A stretch of DNA of 64,000 bases from Tamarix chinensis (GCA_030549775.1 CM060174.1:100146132-100210131), one strand, 5' to 3'. Positions 20,660 to 35,389 are shown, counted from the stretch's first letter. Notes: a model not told the origin generated them from the letters alone. Translations and numbers: made by a program.

Positions 20660-23600
20660 TTCAACATCTTGGATGTGAAAAATTATATCCCACTATTCTC
20701 GATTTATTGATGATTAAACTATCCTAATATTCTAACATAAATTATATTAATCTTATTATAATAAAAAAAACATATTAACCCTCCCTATTTCTTTTCTCTT
20801 TTCCTTTTTCTCTTATTTCTCCTTTCAGCTACTCTCTCTCCTTTTTCTTTTTCCCCTTCTTCTTGCGTGAAATATTTTCTACAGACAATGCCTGCATGCT
20901 CCATTACTCCCTTACCATCTGTCAAACCATTCCCTACTCCCATCAACTCCCAACTCCAACAAATATGGGTTGGGGTTGAATTTTTCCTTCAGCAGCTACA
21001 TCTCACTCCCTCCTTTTATCTCTACATTTGCATATGCACGTGTGTATATATATATATATGAATAGAATTAAATGTCTAAACATCCTCCCATCTTTTCCTT
21101 TTGTTTATGCAATAATAACTCACTGTCTTCCTCTTTACCACCTCTTTGCCGTCGCAAAAAAAGCCCTAAAAGCCCACCACCAGAGACCCTATCACTCCCT
21201 TACCATTTGTCAAACCATCCCTTACTCCCATCAAATCCCAACTCCTACAAATATGGGTTGGGGTTGAATTTTTCCTTTGGTAGTTGCATCTTACTCCCTC
21301 CCTTTGTCTCTATATCTGCATGTGCATGTATACATATATATGAATAGCATTAAATGCATAAACATCCACCCTTCTTTCCCTTTTGTTTATGCAACAATGG
21401 CTCACCGTCTCCATCCTTTACCACCTCCTTGTCATCACAAAAGAGCCCTAAAATCCCACCAACAAAGACCCAATAGAGACACCCACACCACCATTGGTAG
21501 CCTTCACCATTTCCTACCCCTCCCCTTTGGCCATCCTTATCGAACATCACCCAACCATTGGCTAAAATAGCTGCAGCCCCCTTCTTCTTTGGTAACCTCC
21601 ACCGCAACCACCTTCTTTCCTTTTCCCTTCCTTTGCTACATCACCTTTCACTGTAACCCAACACCCCCTTCAGTAGCTTCAACCAAAGCTCAACTCCCGC
21701 CTCTTCGGTAGCCTTCACCGCACCACACCCTCCATCCTTTGGAACCCATGATCAAATCCCACCATCCATCCTTCGGCATCTCTAACGACGTCACCACACC
21801 ACCACCCTTTAACTCCCAACATCGAACTCTACCCTCCTTGTTTTGGCCTCCCCCACCACTTCACCCCCTATAGGAATGGTAGATTGTGTTGTTTCTCCAC
21901 TATCCTATGACCCAACCCACTATTTTCCCCCTTTGTTTGGTTACACAAGTTTTTTTCAAGCACCACCTTACTTGGTTTGGTTTTCTTCCTTATTTCTCCC
22001 TTCCATTTTCTTAAAAAAATTCCTTACTTATGTGGTTTAATCCTAATGATATTTTATTATAATTTTATCAGGTGATTTTTTTGTAGTTTTGGAAGAGGTG
22101 GAATAGGATTTGTGTACTTAGAGATTAAAATCATTTTTGTAAGGGTACTTGTCATAGTCTATGATTTATGATTACTAAGTATTATGCATGATTTTGTGTT
22201 ATACCATGTTACTGTGATTATGTGAATTAATATATGATCGTTGATACTATGATAGGTGGTTGATATTACATGATAGAAAATGAGTTAGTAAAGATCATGC
22301 GGTATTGTTATTTTATGTAGAAAAAGCCTCGGTGTGAAATATGAATTTATCATGGGTTTATTAATGGTATGGTGAATGCGAAATGAGTATAATAATTTTT
22401 ATGGAAAAAAATGGTGATTTAGAGATAATGTTACTAAACACATAAAATTCACATAAAATAAGGGCTTTGTTACCAATAAGGGTATTTTAGTCAACATGAG
22501 TTAAATATGAGAGTCATGGTATTTTAAAATTTTTACACCATCTAAAATGTGTTCAAGAATTTATATAAATATTTGGAGTAGTTGTGAATGATATAAGGTT
22601 GATAAAGTATGATAATGGATTGATTTGAGAATAGTAACCCTAAAACGAGGAGGTTATTATCACATGTGTAAAATGGTAGAATTTCACCCCGAAATTCAAA
22701 TATGTTGTTAATATTAGTGTTCTGGGAATTTATATTGAATCTGGAATATGTTTGAGCTCTATAGGAAAAATTATGATGGATTTATAAAATTAGGAATTAT
22801 AAGCCCTGAGAATAATAATTTCTGGGATAGGGTTATTATCATATGTGTATGACCTTAGCATTATGACTTGAAATTCGAGTACATTGATAATAATAATATT
22901 TTAGGAAGAAGTATGAAATTTAGTGATTAAAAGAGTAACATAAGAAGGATTATGATAAAAATGTGAAATTAGGTTTTTGGGGAAATATAGGGGTCTTAAC
23001 TCTAGAGAATAGCCTCATGATCTTTGTGATGTGCTTACCTAATCTAAATGTGTTATGTACCTTTGAATCAAAAATGAATAAGACATTAATTATTTAAAGT
23101 AAAAGATCACGTGAGTCAGGATAAGGTGTTTATGAATCCATTCCATCGGATAATAATAGTGGCTCAAGAGCATTTTTTTCCAAGATGTGTTTTATGGATC
23201 CATTCCACCATATGATACAAGTGGATCAGGTGTATTATCCCTGATAGGTGCTTCAGTTTCTCCACCTAATTAAGAATATGGGCCCTATACTCATCGTGCG
23301 TAAGAATATGATTTAAGATAAGTAACCTAATAGATAAGATATTAATGATTTAAAGGGGGCGAGTACGTTAGTTAGGACCAAGGTGTTTATGGATCCATTC
23401 CACTAGACGATAATAGTAGTTTAGGTGTGTTGTCCCTGAGAAGTGATTCAAACCGTTCCATCAATTTAAGAATAGTGGCTCAGGAGTGTTATGCCTTAAG
23501 AGGTGTTAGATCTGTTTCATTAGATGATAATAGTGGCTCAGGTGTGCTGTCCCTAAGAGGTGCTTCATACTGTTATGCCAGTTTAAGAATAGTGGGGTCC

Positions 23601-24235
23601 CTAAGCTCAATGTAAATAAAAGAATAAAAATGGTTAAATATAGTGAGGAGGCCTATATCAAGATTACCTTGTGAGACTTTATGTGTTTTGTACATATACT
23701 TATCATCTACTATGAATGTATGTATTTAACCGTATCCCTAAATCGATGGTATTGTTACCTTACTTAATATATAGTGTACTGACTATCCCTTTTATGAGTG
23801 CTGCTCATTCTCATGAGCAGAAGACTTTGATGCTTTTGCGCAGGTCTTTGAGGACCAGTTGGATGATTTTGCCACCTTTGATGTATTGAATGGAGAGGAG
23901 TGACATTTTTTTGTATTGGGTGTTTGGGCGAAGAGTTATGTTATTCGAATGATTTTTTTTTACCAGGAAACCATTTAGACTCTTTGATCCATAGTATCCA
24001 TTTTTGTTGTATTCTATTATTGTACCCTGCAATTAATTTCCAAGCTCATATTTACATTTATAAAGTTTCTCTCATTTTGAGTTACTCTATTTTTACTTTT
24101 AGTGGTTTTAGCCTTGTGATTAATGTGAGGATGGTATGGTAAATCAGACTTACATCTATTATAACGGTAACACTCAGTTATAAGCTTTCGTTGTAAAACA
24201 AAATTTTTCAGTAGTAAAATTGGGGTGTTGTAACA
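20660..24235 (-). mobile_element. Long LTR, family of 28885-33114 (minus strand)
   Basis: The right end at 24190-24235 (CAGTAGTAAAATTGGGGTGTTGTAACA) matches the start of this LTR family in reverse complement. The interior follows the family order from right to left: the ATAGTGG repeat block (23130-23600), then pyrimidine-rich sequence (20780-21860), which corresponds to the purine-rich block of the plus-strand copies. The left boundary is uncertain. The AACATCTT at about 20662 could be the degenerate end, but no clean target duplication was found. There is no gag-pol coding. The pyrimidine-rich part contains two ~240-bp direct copies (about 20880-21110 and 21195-21400), each with CCCTTACCATxTGTCAAACC or a related block, and AAATATGGGTTGGGGTTGAA. 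Confidence 0.65.
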
Positions 24236-27200
24236 TAATCATACACAATGAATCAATTTACATGTGTAGAAAACCCTAATCACATGTATTCATAATTATG
24301 TAAGGAATTTAGCATAATGCAAATTTATATTAAGTACATATACACTTACCGTGAGCCATTGATTAAAGATTGCGATATCATAAGAGATTGAACAACACTT
24401 GAACAAACAAAACAACTGTAATGGTTCTATCCCATTTATCTTCTCACTTGATAATGTGTGTCCTTGACAAAAAAAATACGGGAACATGGACTATTTCTAT
24501 GATGTTCTTAATGAATTCGTTGAATTTAATGGAATAATTCACTCCCTATCTTTCTTTTCTATACTAGCATATATATGTATATTAAGTGTAGAGGGAGAGC
24601 GAAGAAGAGACACTTGCAAGCGTGTTTTTTTTTCCAGAATGATATGATAACCAACCGGCCTTGGCCCTTTTTCCTCATCACTAACCTTCTAAATTCAAAA
24701 AAATAACAAATATGATAATTCCTTCCTTATCCTATGCATATGTGGCGCACATAATATTTCTAACCTTATATAAAAATACATACCCTCTTACTAGAAAGAG
24801 ATAATTAGGCTAATTTACTTATAACCTTATGTCATGTTAGATAAATTTTGCGATCAAAATTTATATCTAATTTCATATAAACAACACCTTAGGATCAATA
24901 TATTTATAATATATAAAATAATTTATTTTTAAAATAAAATTAAGAATATAATAACATGGAAAGTATATTAATAGTTTTCATAAGTCAAGAGGAACGAATG
25001 AACGTGTGTTAGATTTAAAAGGCTACAGAATCATCCGTTAAATTTAAAATGCATTATTTAATTATATTAATTGCTATCAATTCGGATACTCCTCCACTTA
25101 TTATTTATTCTGATTATGAATATTAATGAATCAGTACGTGCTTCTACTGGATAAATTGTATCATATAAGCACCGCTAGCATCTTTGCATGTCTCACGCAT
25201 GCAGCGTTGTGAATATAGAAATGAATTATTAATATGTCCCCCTTCGGAGTCATCAATCTATAATGATTGCAATACTAACTGCTACTTATTGCTAAAACCG
25301 CAAAGATGCCTCTCAATCATATATGTTCTTATTGATGTGGTGTTGGATCGTTAATATTAAATACCTCACAAGCCCCCCCTCCCTTCCCACCCATCGAAAA
25401 ATCATTAGTCGGCAAATGGCTCGTTATTGCCGGTACACCACCAAGTGGTCCATAATCGGATATAAAATGAGATAAATACAACATATGACACGTCTCTGGA
25501 ACCCAGGCACCACCGCATAAGCATCAAATATAAACGTGCTGTTTTGTGCGCTTGCTCAGTACCTTGAATTCGGTCAATGCCCTAAGAGTCATGCCTTTTA
25601 CCTATACGGCCAGCTCTAAGCTAGCCAACGAACGGGAAACACTAATCTACTGACTTGAAATTCTGACCACTTTTTTTTTTGGTCATCGACAATTTTATTT
25701 TTATTGCCGGCCCCATCTGGCATGTTTCGTTTCTTTAGACACAGTCTCCCTGTGCACAGAACATTTCCAGCGATCCAGGATAGTCAAGGGGAAAAAAGAA
25801 TTAAGTCTTCCGTTAAGATTCCATTAATCTAGTTTTTTCTAGCAAGTGTCATGCATATTAAGACAAGCTTAGAACATGTAGTCATAGTTGGAAGATCTAT
25901 CACTAAGTTTTTTCGGTCTATTATGTGCTAATTTAACTAAATTCTTTTAACTTATTCGACCGACAAAAAATTCGTTAGAATAATTTTGTATGTCGCATTT
26001 TTATCGCAGACTTTTGAAGCTTAACATCTTTTTCGTTTAATAAACTTTTTATATTCACTTATGATATAAACTCATAACATTTTTTTTTATAAAATGAATG
26101 CAATCTTCAATTAACTTTTCAACTAGTGATACCAAGAAAAATCAATATCACACATTACCTGAGAGTGAAATTAAATTTAGAATTCAAGAAATATTTAGAC
26201 CCATGTCTTAACCACTAACTACTAAATAACTTTTTGACAATAACGGTAATGATGGCAATTGCGCCCATGCATTTATGGGCTCGTCAGGGTCTGTCTAATC
26301 ACAGTTAAGTTCGGGGAAAATATCGACAAATTATGAGATTATAATTGGGAATGTATTTAGGGACGAGGCTAAAATGGATTTGAAATCCCCACTCTCGAAC
26401 CCACCCCAACGGTCTATATGTATGTGTATATATACATAATATTACCTTACCTATCCTAGTACCTGAGACAAACACCTCCCCAACTTTAATTTTACAGTTA
26501 ATCTTTATTGATCTCTAATAAAAATTATTAATTTTATCGAATCTTATATACTTAGATGTGAAAAAAAATGATCACATGAATAATCTTATACCATTTATTC
26601 CTTGTTTTAATATAGAAGAAATTTTGTAATTGTTACTTTCAATACTATAGGTATGTGAACAAGTAACTATACCACATAATGTATTTAATAAATAAATAGA
26701 ATGCTTCCTTCCAAATAAAAAGAAAGAATAAATTAATTTAAGTATTTTTTGATATTTTATGCATATATGGCAATTTTATTCACCCTAACTAGCTTCTGTG
26801 AATTTATTTAAAAAATAAAATAATTGATTTGAGAAATGAGATTATCTAACAATTTATCGGCTATATATAGTGGGTAAGTATAGATATAAACTCTTTCTAC
26901 CAAGTGTGGAACCATTTTATAAATAGCTTGCATACGTGACAATCCCTTTCAAACGCACACACACAAAATTGAGGAGTAAAAATAAATAAGAAAATTGGGT
27001 TGATATATAGTCATGCCTATTACCAATCTCCATCTGTATGTATGTATGTATGTACGTGTATTATATTCCATCCCTCATTCATGATCGTTGATTTGGTACT
27101 CCCAGCCTAGTCCCCCTCCCAACCTCCTTCGACTTTAACACTACAACCTACCATCCTCGCTCCATCTGGCGACACATCGATCACAACACAACTAGACACC

Positions 27201-28884
27201 ATCTTCGACTTCAAGATTCTAGGCCTTTATTCATTGATTTGTTTGCCTTTTGTATTGTCATCCTGATTGTCCCATCCAAATACCTGAATCATTGCAATTC
27301 TACAGTCTTTGGAAGTCTGTAGCTTCATCTGTACTACATATGTATGTTAATTTAATATGCAATGTAATTTTGTGTTTGACGAGGAAAGACACCCTAATTC
27401 TAAAAGAATTTTAAGATTTACTATTGATTTAAGGGTTATAGTGTAAAGCCAAAGAGAGAGAAAGAGATGAGAAAGGAGAATATCTGGATTTCTTATTCAT
27501 GAATATGTATAATTGATGTAATTGCTCCTATTATTTTAACCTAAGTATTGTTTATGAGTGTTGAATTTGTTGAGTGTTGATGTTTCTTTGATTTTGTGAT
27601 TCAGGTAATTAGATATGTTGCGACACTAGTTGCCGGGTATGGAAGATAAAGTTACCACCTAGTGATTAACACTATAATTTGACCTCGTTAGATATAAGTT
27701 ATCAGTTGATGAGTACTGAAACCTGTACTTCCAATATAATACTTTACTTTTTTCCACGTGTTCCCTTTCTCGGACATGGCCAATATGCCAAGTTGAATCA
27801 TACGAGAAGTTTCTCTCGGCCTTAACTTGACTTAGCTCTTTTCAAGTCTATTCTATCAACTAATCTCATTATTTGATCTTATGTAATGAAAATACTTTAC
27901 CCAACCGACCCACTCTAGCCAACTGACTAATGTGCTTCACAAACCAACCCATTCTTGATTGACCGACTAATGCACTATGCTCGATCGCCCCACTTTAGCT
28001 AATTAACATACCTACCTATGTCTCAACTTAGGTATTCAAGACACTTCCCATGTTGATGAACCTCAACATGTTGGATGTTATTCTATTAAAGAGTATTCTT
28101 TGTAGATTTTATTTGTATATATAATTTATTTGTGCAATTCAACAACTATGTTGACAGTTAAAAATAGTGTTTTATAATAGTTAGTTGAGATTTTATAAGA
28201 TCTAACTTTGTATAATAATGATACACTTTTTCATAAAAGTAGCATTAATCATTGCTAAAGTTTAAAATTATTTACTAGACCAAACCTAATAGCTTTAATA
28301 GAAACTATCTTCTTCTTCTTCTTAATTTTTTTTATAATAGAAGAATAGTTGTAGCTTCTTTAGGCAAAGATCTATTAAGAAAATTTTCAATTATAAAACG
28401 ATGCTAATTATAATTTGTGTAAAAATAAGTATTAATTTTATAAAAAAATGATGATATAGTACACCTTTAATATATATTCAATATGAAAATTAATTATAAT
28501 ACACATATCATGGATTCAAGTTCAAGTAAATCTTATCATACTAAAAATGTTTTAGTCATAGGATAAATACTACTTTACTAGGTCTTCTTAAATAATTTGG
28601 GGATTCTTGTGCTAAAACAAAATATTAGATCATTAATATTAAAAAAAACTAATTATTAAAATATATTTTATAAGTCAATTATATTACGGTTACAATTTGA
28701 AAAATTGAGCCCAAAAAAGTTCTTTAAAATTCTTAAAACTTATTTATAAGAATATTTGAATGCAAACTTTTACTTTTTATCATCTCGAGTTTTAAAATTT
28801 AAACATATATACTAAGATATGAACTTATATTTATATATTAACATACATACCCTTAAATTTAGAAGCCTTGTGTTTGTGTGAGTG
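24236..28884. other. Intergenic region, no gene recognised
   Basis: AT-rich sequence between two long LTRs. On the minus strand 24296-24487 is open for 63 codons (NGIEPLQLFCLFKCCSIS) and followed by CACGGTAAGTG, a good splice donor, so it could be a stray exon; I recognise no family. About 27100-27350 is more GC-balanced but has no long ORF. 27890-28010 contains two or three related CCAACCGACCCACT-type blocks. A short palindrome TGTTGATGAACCTCAACA lies near 28052. (CTT)n occurs near 28310. The remainder shows nothing. Confidence 0.4.
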
Positions 28885-31800
28885 TGTAACACCCCAAATT
28901 TATGAATTGCAAAATTTTGATCTAAGATTTAACTATGAATGTTAAAACAATAAAAATACAGGGTATTACCGCTACAACTAATACTAGTTGGTTTCCTCTA
29001 TCATTCACATATCAAGTGCTAAGGCTGAAATTGTTACTCTACTTAATTTAATAATATGATTATAAGAATCAAAATAGAGAGGATCAAAGCAAAATAACAT
29101 TATTCCAAATAAAACCAATTGTTAGTTACAAAAATCAATGAAAAGAAATACATAAAAGCCTAAGAGTACATAATCATCTAGATCAAAAGATACCAGGAAA
29201 AACACTAGATAGCTCTGACTCTTAATCCAAGTACTAGCCTTCAACTGATCTCACAAGTTAACCTATAAAGACCACTACCCATTGAATTAACAGAGAGCTA
29301 TGAAAATAAATCCTTCAATACAACAGTAGTGAATAACGCACTATACAAAACTATTATGAAAAGATTACATGGAACATATAAGAGACATCACAAAAATACA
29401 TGGTATAAAAATTTAAAGTATACATGTGATGATTCAAAATATAATAATCATATCAGATAAAAAAATATTAACAAAGTTACATGCTACTCATACTCGTTCA
29501 TTTGAAACGTAATAAAACTTATTAACCAAGCGTACAATAAATAGTCTCTAAACTAATGATTAGAACCAATTAATGACTATGAAAATTTCTATTTTTATTT
29601 ATGCCGAGTTTAGGGACCCTACTATTCTTAATATGGTGGAGTGGACTAAAGCACCTCTTACGAAAAAACACACTTGAACCACTATTATCATCCAAAGGAA
29701 TGGACATGACATATCTTAGGAAAATACACTCCTAACCACTATTCTTAAACCAGTGGAACAATTTGAAGCACGTCTTAGATAACAACACACCTAAACCACT
29801 TTTATGATCCAATGGAATAGACACAACACATCGGTCCTAACTTGCTTAGTCTTTTATTTTAGGTGATTAATATCTTATTCATCATTGCTTATTTCAAGAT
29901 CATATTCTAGTATACTTTGATCTAGAGAGCCCCATTATTATTAAACCGATGGAATGATATGAAGCACCTCTTAGAGACAACACATCTAAGCTATTTTATT
30001 ATTGTCCGATGAAACATATCCAACACCTCTCAAAGAAAAATGCGCCCGACCACTATTTTTTAATCAGTGAAATGATCTAAAAAATCTCTCAAAGACAACA
30101 CACTTGAACTACTATTATCGTCAGGTGGAACAAATCAAACACCTCGGCCTCGTCTCACGTAATCTTTCTCTTTAAGTAATTAATATCTTATTCAAGGTGG
30201 TATTTCTCAAAGTCCTCATATATATGCATAGGAATGCAAATTACATAATATATCTTAACATAATAATTTGAAACACAAAAAGTATAACCACATAAATATC
30301 AATACACCACTCTAAGGAAAATGCCACACTTCTCCTAATAAACGCTGATTTTCATAAGCTGACCATAACATCCTCCTTGTATTCATTTTATCACTATTTT
30401 CAATATCCATCATTAAAATATTATTATTTATAATATGCCCAAAAAAATTAAGGTTTAACTTCAATATTTTACACATACAATCATAGTCTGCCTTTATGGT
30501 TACTATACACATTTCCCACAAAACCCTAATTTTATAATTTAATCATAACTCTTCCCATAAAATCCGTATAACTACCAAATTTAATATGCATTCCGAAAAA
30601 ATTATTATTGACATCATATACAAAAATATAGAACCAAATCCCATATCTCACATAAGCAATAATAGTTTAATCATGACTTTTCCTATGAGACTCATATGAC
30701 ATCCAAATTTAATATACGTTCCTAAAATACCAATATAAGTAACATATCTAGAACCCAAGGTTAAACTCAAATAATTCACACATGTGATAATAATTTTCCC
30801 CCTAGGGTTACTATTCCCACTTAAATCCACCTTTCTCATTTATTGAGTTCATATCGTTCTTATTCATCCCAAACTTTTCACACAATATATTTTACCTATT
30901 TCAAACCACTTACCACATTAAAATACCAAATATTTTATTTTAATCCATATTAACCAGAATGCCCCTAAGGCGGCTAAAATATCTATTTTCCACCAAAATC
31001 TTTTGAGTCCTAATATGAATGATTTTTCAAACTACAATACACTCTATCATCATTAAAAAATGCATTTCCACAATTATATATAGATACTTAACCATGACAA
31101 GTATCCTTACACATGATTTAGCATGTAAAACCTTAGCATGCATTTCTAAAACTTCAAAACACATACTTTCATACTTAGCAATAATTGGGCATACTCATTA
31201 GAGTAAATATCATGATATGCTTAAAATGACCAAATTACCTTTTAGACACACAAGAATAATAATCATGCTAAAAATGCTCTTGGGTAGCTCAACTTATCAT
31301 AATGGACATGTACGATATATATAACCACTTAAACATACTTTCATACACAAAATAACTTACACAAGTTAACATGCTCTATTTTACCAAATTTCATGCTAAC
31401 ACCTTTAGGCAAAGAATTATACCTTAACAAACATGCTAAAATAAAATTTGCACATTAAATTCTAATGTGTTATCATACGATATATGAATATTTTAGTGGA
31501 GTATAAGGATTACCTGATTTTCAGCAAAAACACAAATTTATTGGTAGCATACTAAAAATTATGAGTCTTCGCCAATCAAAATTTTATACCAAATTTCCCT
31601 TAATATGGAAATGGTAAAATTTTAAATGAAATCTCACACTAATCATGCAATATGAGTTTGGAAAAGGTGAAAGGCTTGGGGGGAAGGTTGGCAAGGTGGA
31701 GGTGATGGCTGAGGTGGTGGATTTGTTGATGGCGCAGCTGGGAAAGTTGGTGGTGGTTGGGAGTAGCTAAGACCACAGGTAGGTTGCAAAGGAAATGAGG

Positions 31801-33114
31801 TATGAGTTGGGGCATTGGTGATGTGTGGGATGCATGGGATGACGATGAAGGGAGACAGAGGAAGGTGAGGCGGTGGTTGCTAACTTCTTGGCTTGGTTGA
31901 GGAGTGATGGTGAGGAGGCAGATGCTAGTGGAGGTTGGTTGCAGATAATAGGGCGAGTACCTGGCAGGAGGTTGGTCGGTGGGGGGTTGAGGGGTGCAGG
32001 TGCTGGTGCTGGCGGTGATGGTTGGTGAGGCCAAACAGGGCCGGGTAAAGAGGTAGGGGGAGACAATCAAGGGTTTGGTGGTTTGGTAGTGCAATGGGGT
32101 TTAAAGGGTCGGGGGATGCAGATGACCGACTTTAGTGTGTGGGTTGTAGGCAGAGGAAAAGGGGACAAATGGTTTGTGGTGGTGGTCGATGGTATTGGCT
32201 AGGGAAAGTTGAAGAGGGAGGTGATACGACTTGGTTGTAGGGAAGGGTGGTGGTGATTTTTGGGTGGTGAATGGAGAAGAAAGACAGTGGTAGAGGGCAG
32301 TTCAATAGTTAGGGTTGGGGGAGAAGAAGAAGAATAAGGAAAGGAGAAGGAGCAAGTCAAGGTCGCACGAATAGGGGAATGGGTGTGTGTGCATGTATGT
32401 ATATGCGACAATTGGGGTGAGACATGCTAGGAAGGGAGTTGGTGAAAGTGTTAGGTTACTGAGGTAAGTAATGGCAGGGGCATGTAGGGGAAAAGGAAAG
32501 CAATTGCATGTGAGGGTGTAGGGTTGTTTGGGCTGGAAGAGGAAAGGAGGATAGGCATACGCAAGCAGAGGTGGGGGCAACGGTACGTTTGGTGAATGCA
32601 GAGGAGGGTGTTTGTTTAGATCTAATCGAGGGAGATTTGGGGAAGAAAGAAAAGAAAAGAAAATGACGATAGGTTGGTCTAGGCGTGCTTGGGAGAGAAA
32701 AAAATAATAAGGAATGTGTCGGCTGGGTTGGGTAGGCCGGGGGAGAGAAGGAAAGAAAAGAAAAGTGGGTTGGGAGTAAGGAGGAAGAGAAAAAGAGAAA
32801 AGAAAGAAAAGGGGAAAAAAGGAAAAAATAAGTTAGGGTTAGAATTAGAATTAGGTTAGATTTGGGTTTAAGATAAAATTAATTTATTTAGGTTTACGGT
32901 ATTAGATTAAGAAAAATAATTTAGGTAAAATTTATCTATTAGAAAGGATTTAAATAAAAGAAAAAAGATAAAATATTTGGATGATTTATTAAATAATTTT
33001 TAGGTTTCTAGGTCAATGGTTAACAAAAATAATTAAGCCAATCTTTAAGGGTTGAGTTTTTTAATAAAAGGCTAAATATATAATATTTAGGTTACTAAAT
33101 TTTAGGATGTTATA
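28885..33114 (+). mobile_element. Solo LTR of long LTR family
   Basis: 4,230 bp from TGTAACACCCC at 28885 to GGATGTTATA at 33114. It is flanked by an exact 5-bp duplication GAGTG (28880-28884 and 33115-33119). The last dinucleotide is TA where CA is expected, a probable point change. There are no direct repeats at the two ends and no gag, protease, reverse transcriptase or integrase reading, so it is a solo LTR rather than a whole element. Internally it has ATAGTGG/CCACTATT blocks (29630-30140) and purine-rich sequence (31640-32830), whose complement gives long Pro/Ser-rich but non-genic frames. Confidence 0.85.
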
Positions 33115-33382
33115 GAGTGCCTCACACTTGCTAATAGATGATCTCATCTTTTTATAAAATTTTGATTGGCATCATATATTGCGATAGATACACCATCTTC
33201 TTAAATCAAACTCAAAGCTTCCATAGTTAGCTAACCTTTTAGATCGTGTCAACGTCTAATCCAATATAACTCTTGTTTAGAACTACTTATTAAAAGTGAT
33301 TATATAAGATAGTTACTTATTTTTATAAATTTTTTAGCCAATTTTTTTTAAAAAATAAGTAATTATTTTATATAATTACTTT
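33115..33382. other. Short spacer with MITE-like palindrome
   Basis: Host or older repeat sequence between two solo LTRs. Its right part, 33292-33382, is an imperfect palindrome: arms at about 33292-33324 and 33350-33383 pair with roughly three mismatches over 33 bases. The next solo LTR is inserted at the very end of the right arm. Confidence 0.6.
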
Positions 33383-34109
33383 TGTAACACCTCCAAAATT
33401 CACTACTAAAAAATTTCGTTTTATTAAAAAGAATTAGCGGAAGCAACATTATAAAACTGTGAATTCTGGGGATATTACTGCTACACTTAGTACCAGACCG
33501 GTTCACTCATACCGTTCCAATACCAAGTGCTAAGGCTAAAAGAGTAAAATACAATTTACGAGAAATTCAAACATATTTAAATCAGAGTAGCTCAAGTAAA
33601 CATTTTATAATAATATAATCCACCAATGGTGGTTACAAGAACAAAGGTTACATTTACACCAGATATTAGAAGAGGAAGGATGAGATCCTAAAAGCCCGTA
33701 TAATCCTTACGCTCTTTCCCGTTGCCCACCTGAATAGCTCCTAAACAAGGATCTGCAAGGGACACTACCCATTGAATAGGCAGGGGCCCCACGAATGGAA
33801 TCATTTAGTACTATGGTACTAAGTAACCCTTTAAAACACACTTAAAGGTAGGCACACAATGTACCTCATGATATACCACTATACCCATACATAACGGCAA
33901 GTGTAAACATAATATTAAGATCCATACATTCACATATTTGACGAGTTAATCGGATATTAATGGTGTATAAGTAATATTCACTTTCGTGCATTCGCATACT
34001 TAAAAAACCAACCAAATATTATTAGGCCATAATTAATAATTGATACTTTTAGGACCTTAAGGCCATTAGTCCATCATTAATCAATCATCTCGGATTATAA
34101 AGATCCATG

Positions 34110-34470
34110 TGAGTGCGCGGGAACCCCGCTATTATTCGCTGGTGGACCGGTCATGCAGGGAAAGACCCTCCTGGCCACTATTATTCTCCGGTGGACCGGT
34201 CATGCAAGGCAAAACGCTCCTGGCCACTATTATTCGTCGGTGAACCGGTCTGGCCCCGACTCACATGTTGTTCCACTGTAAGTAATTATTGTATTTTCCA
34301 TGTCTTAGCTTCATTACATTTGGTTTGTTGAGCACGGAATCCCTTACTATTATAGCTGGTGGATCGGTCATGTAGGGTAAAATGCTCCTAGCCACTATTA
34401 TTTGGCGGTGGACCGGTCATGCAGGGCACCCTAGCTTCTGACCATTATTATTCGGCGGTGGACCGGTCTG
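34110..34470. repeat. ACCGGT/CACTATTATT repeat block inside solo LTR
   Basis: At least five units of about 55-75 bp, each carrying CACTATTATTCG or a variant followed by GGTGGACCGGTCATGCAGGG or a variant. They are oriented as in the parent LTR and homologous to the block at 1540-1880 in the opposite orientation. Confidence 0.8.
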
Positions 34471-35389
34471 GGTCCAGCTCAACAATCTTCCTCTTTAAGT
34501 GATTAGTATCTTATCCGTACCTTATTCGAAAGTATTTCACCCTAGACATGCATGGCTAACTATATCTACACTTATCCTCCTAAGAGGGCCCGCCCCATAT
34601 CTTGAGACTTCTGCACCTCCTAACTCGCCCTGACATCCTTCCCTTATTCCACTTACTCACACTCGGAGTCTGACTCCTAAGTGTATGGTTCAAGCCCACT
34701 CACTGCCTTACCCTAGGGTTTTCTCCAAAAACTCTAATCTGGGCCTATGTGGCCCATCCTTCTCTGCCTTACACATTCCAAACTATTTCAACACCCCACA
34801 TGTCACGACCCTTAGATCCAACCCTCACTTTCTAGCCCACTCATTCTCGTTTATTTTTATTATTTCCTTTTTCTTTTTCCACCTTCTTAAATTAGGGTTT
34901 CCTCCCAAACCCTAGTTCCTCGCATGTAACCCTAGTTTCTCCCACTCTTTCATTTTACTTATATCCCCCCTTTTATTCACCACTCATGGATTATTTAGGT
35001 CATTCTCACCTACGTTAGCCAACTTACTTCCCCTTGGTTATCTTATTTTCCCATTTTTCTTTTTCATGCCTTTCACCCCATATCCTGTTATTAAACATCC
35101 TAGCAAGCATGTCCTAGAGGGTCACATCATATAATATCATACACACAACATATATAATCATCATTCACATGCCATAAGGAAATTATATGAGCATACATCC
35201 ACTCCTTGTTGTGCTACAAATGATTAATCATTTAGCATAAAGTGTACAATATGGCATAATACATGACACACAAGGCACACAACATACATATAGTTGTTCT
35301 TAGCCACATCCCTACTCGGTTTAGGTTACCAAGCTATCTCCCACACTTATTAGGCCACTAATCACCCTTCGTAATTGTTACACTTATCA

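Noticed and set aside
31639..32580. Pro/Ser/Thr-rich open frames on the minus strand
   Set aside because: Same cause: purine-rich block of the solo LTR at 28885-33114.
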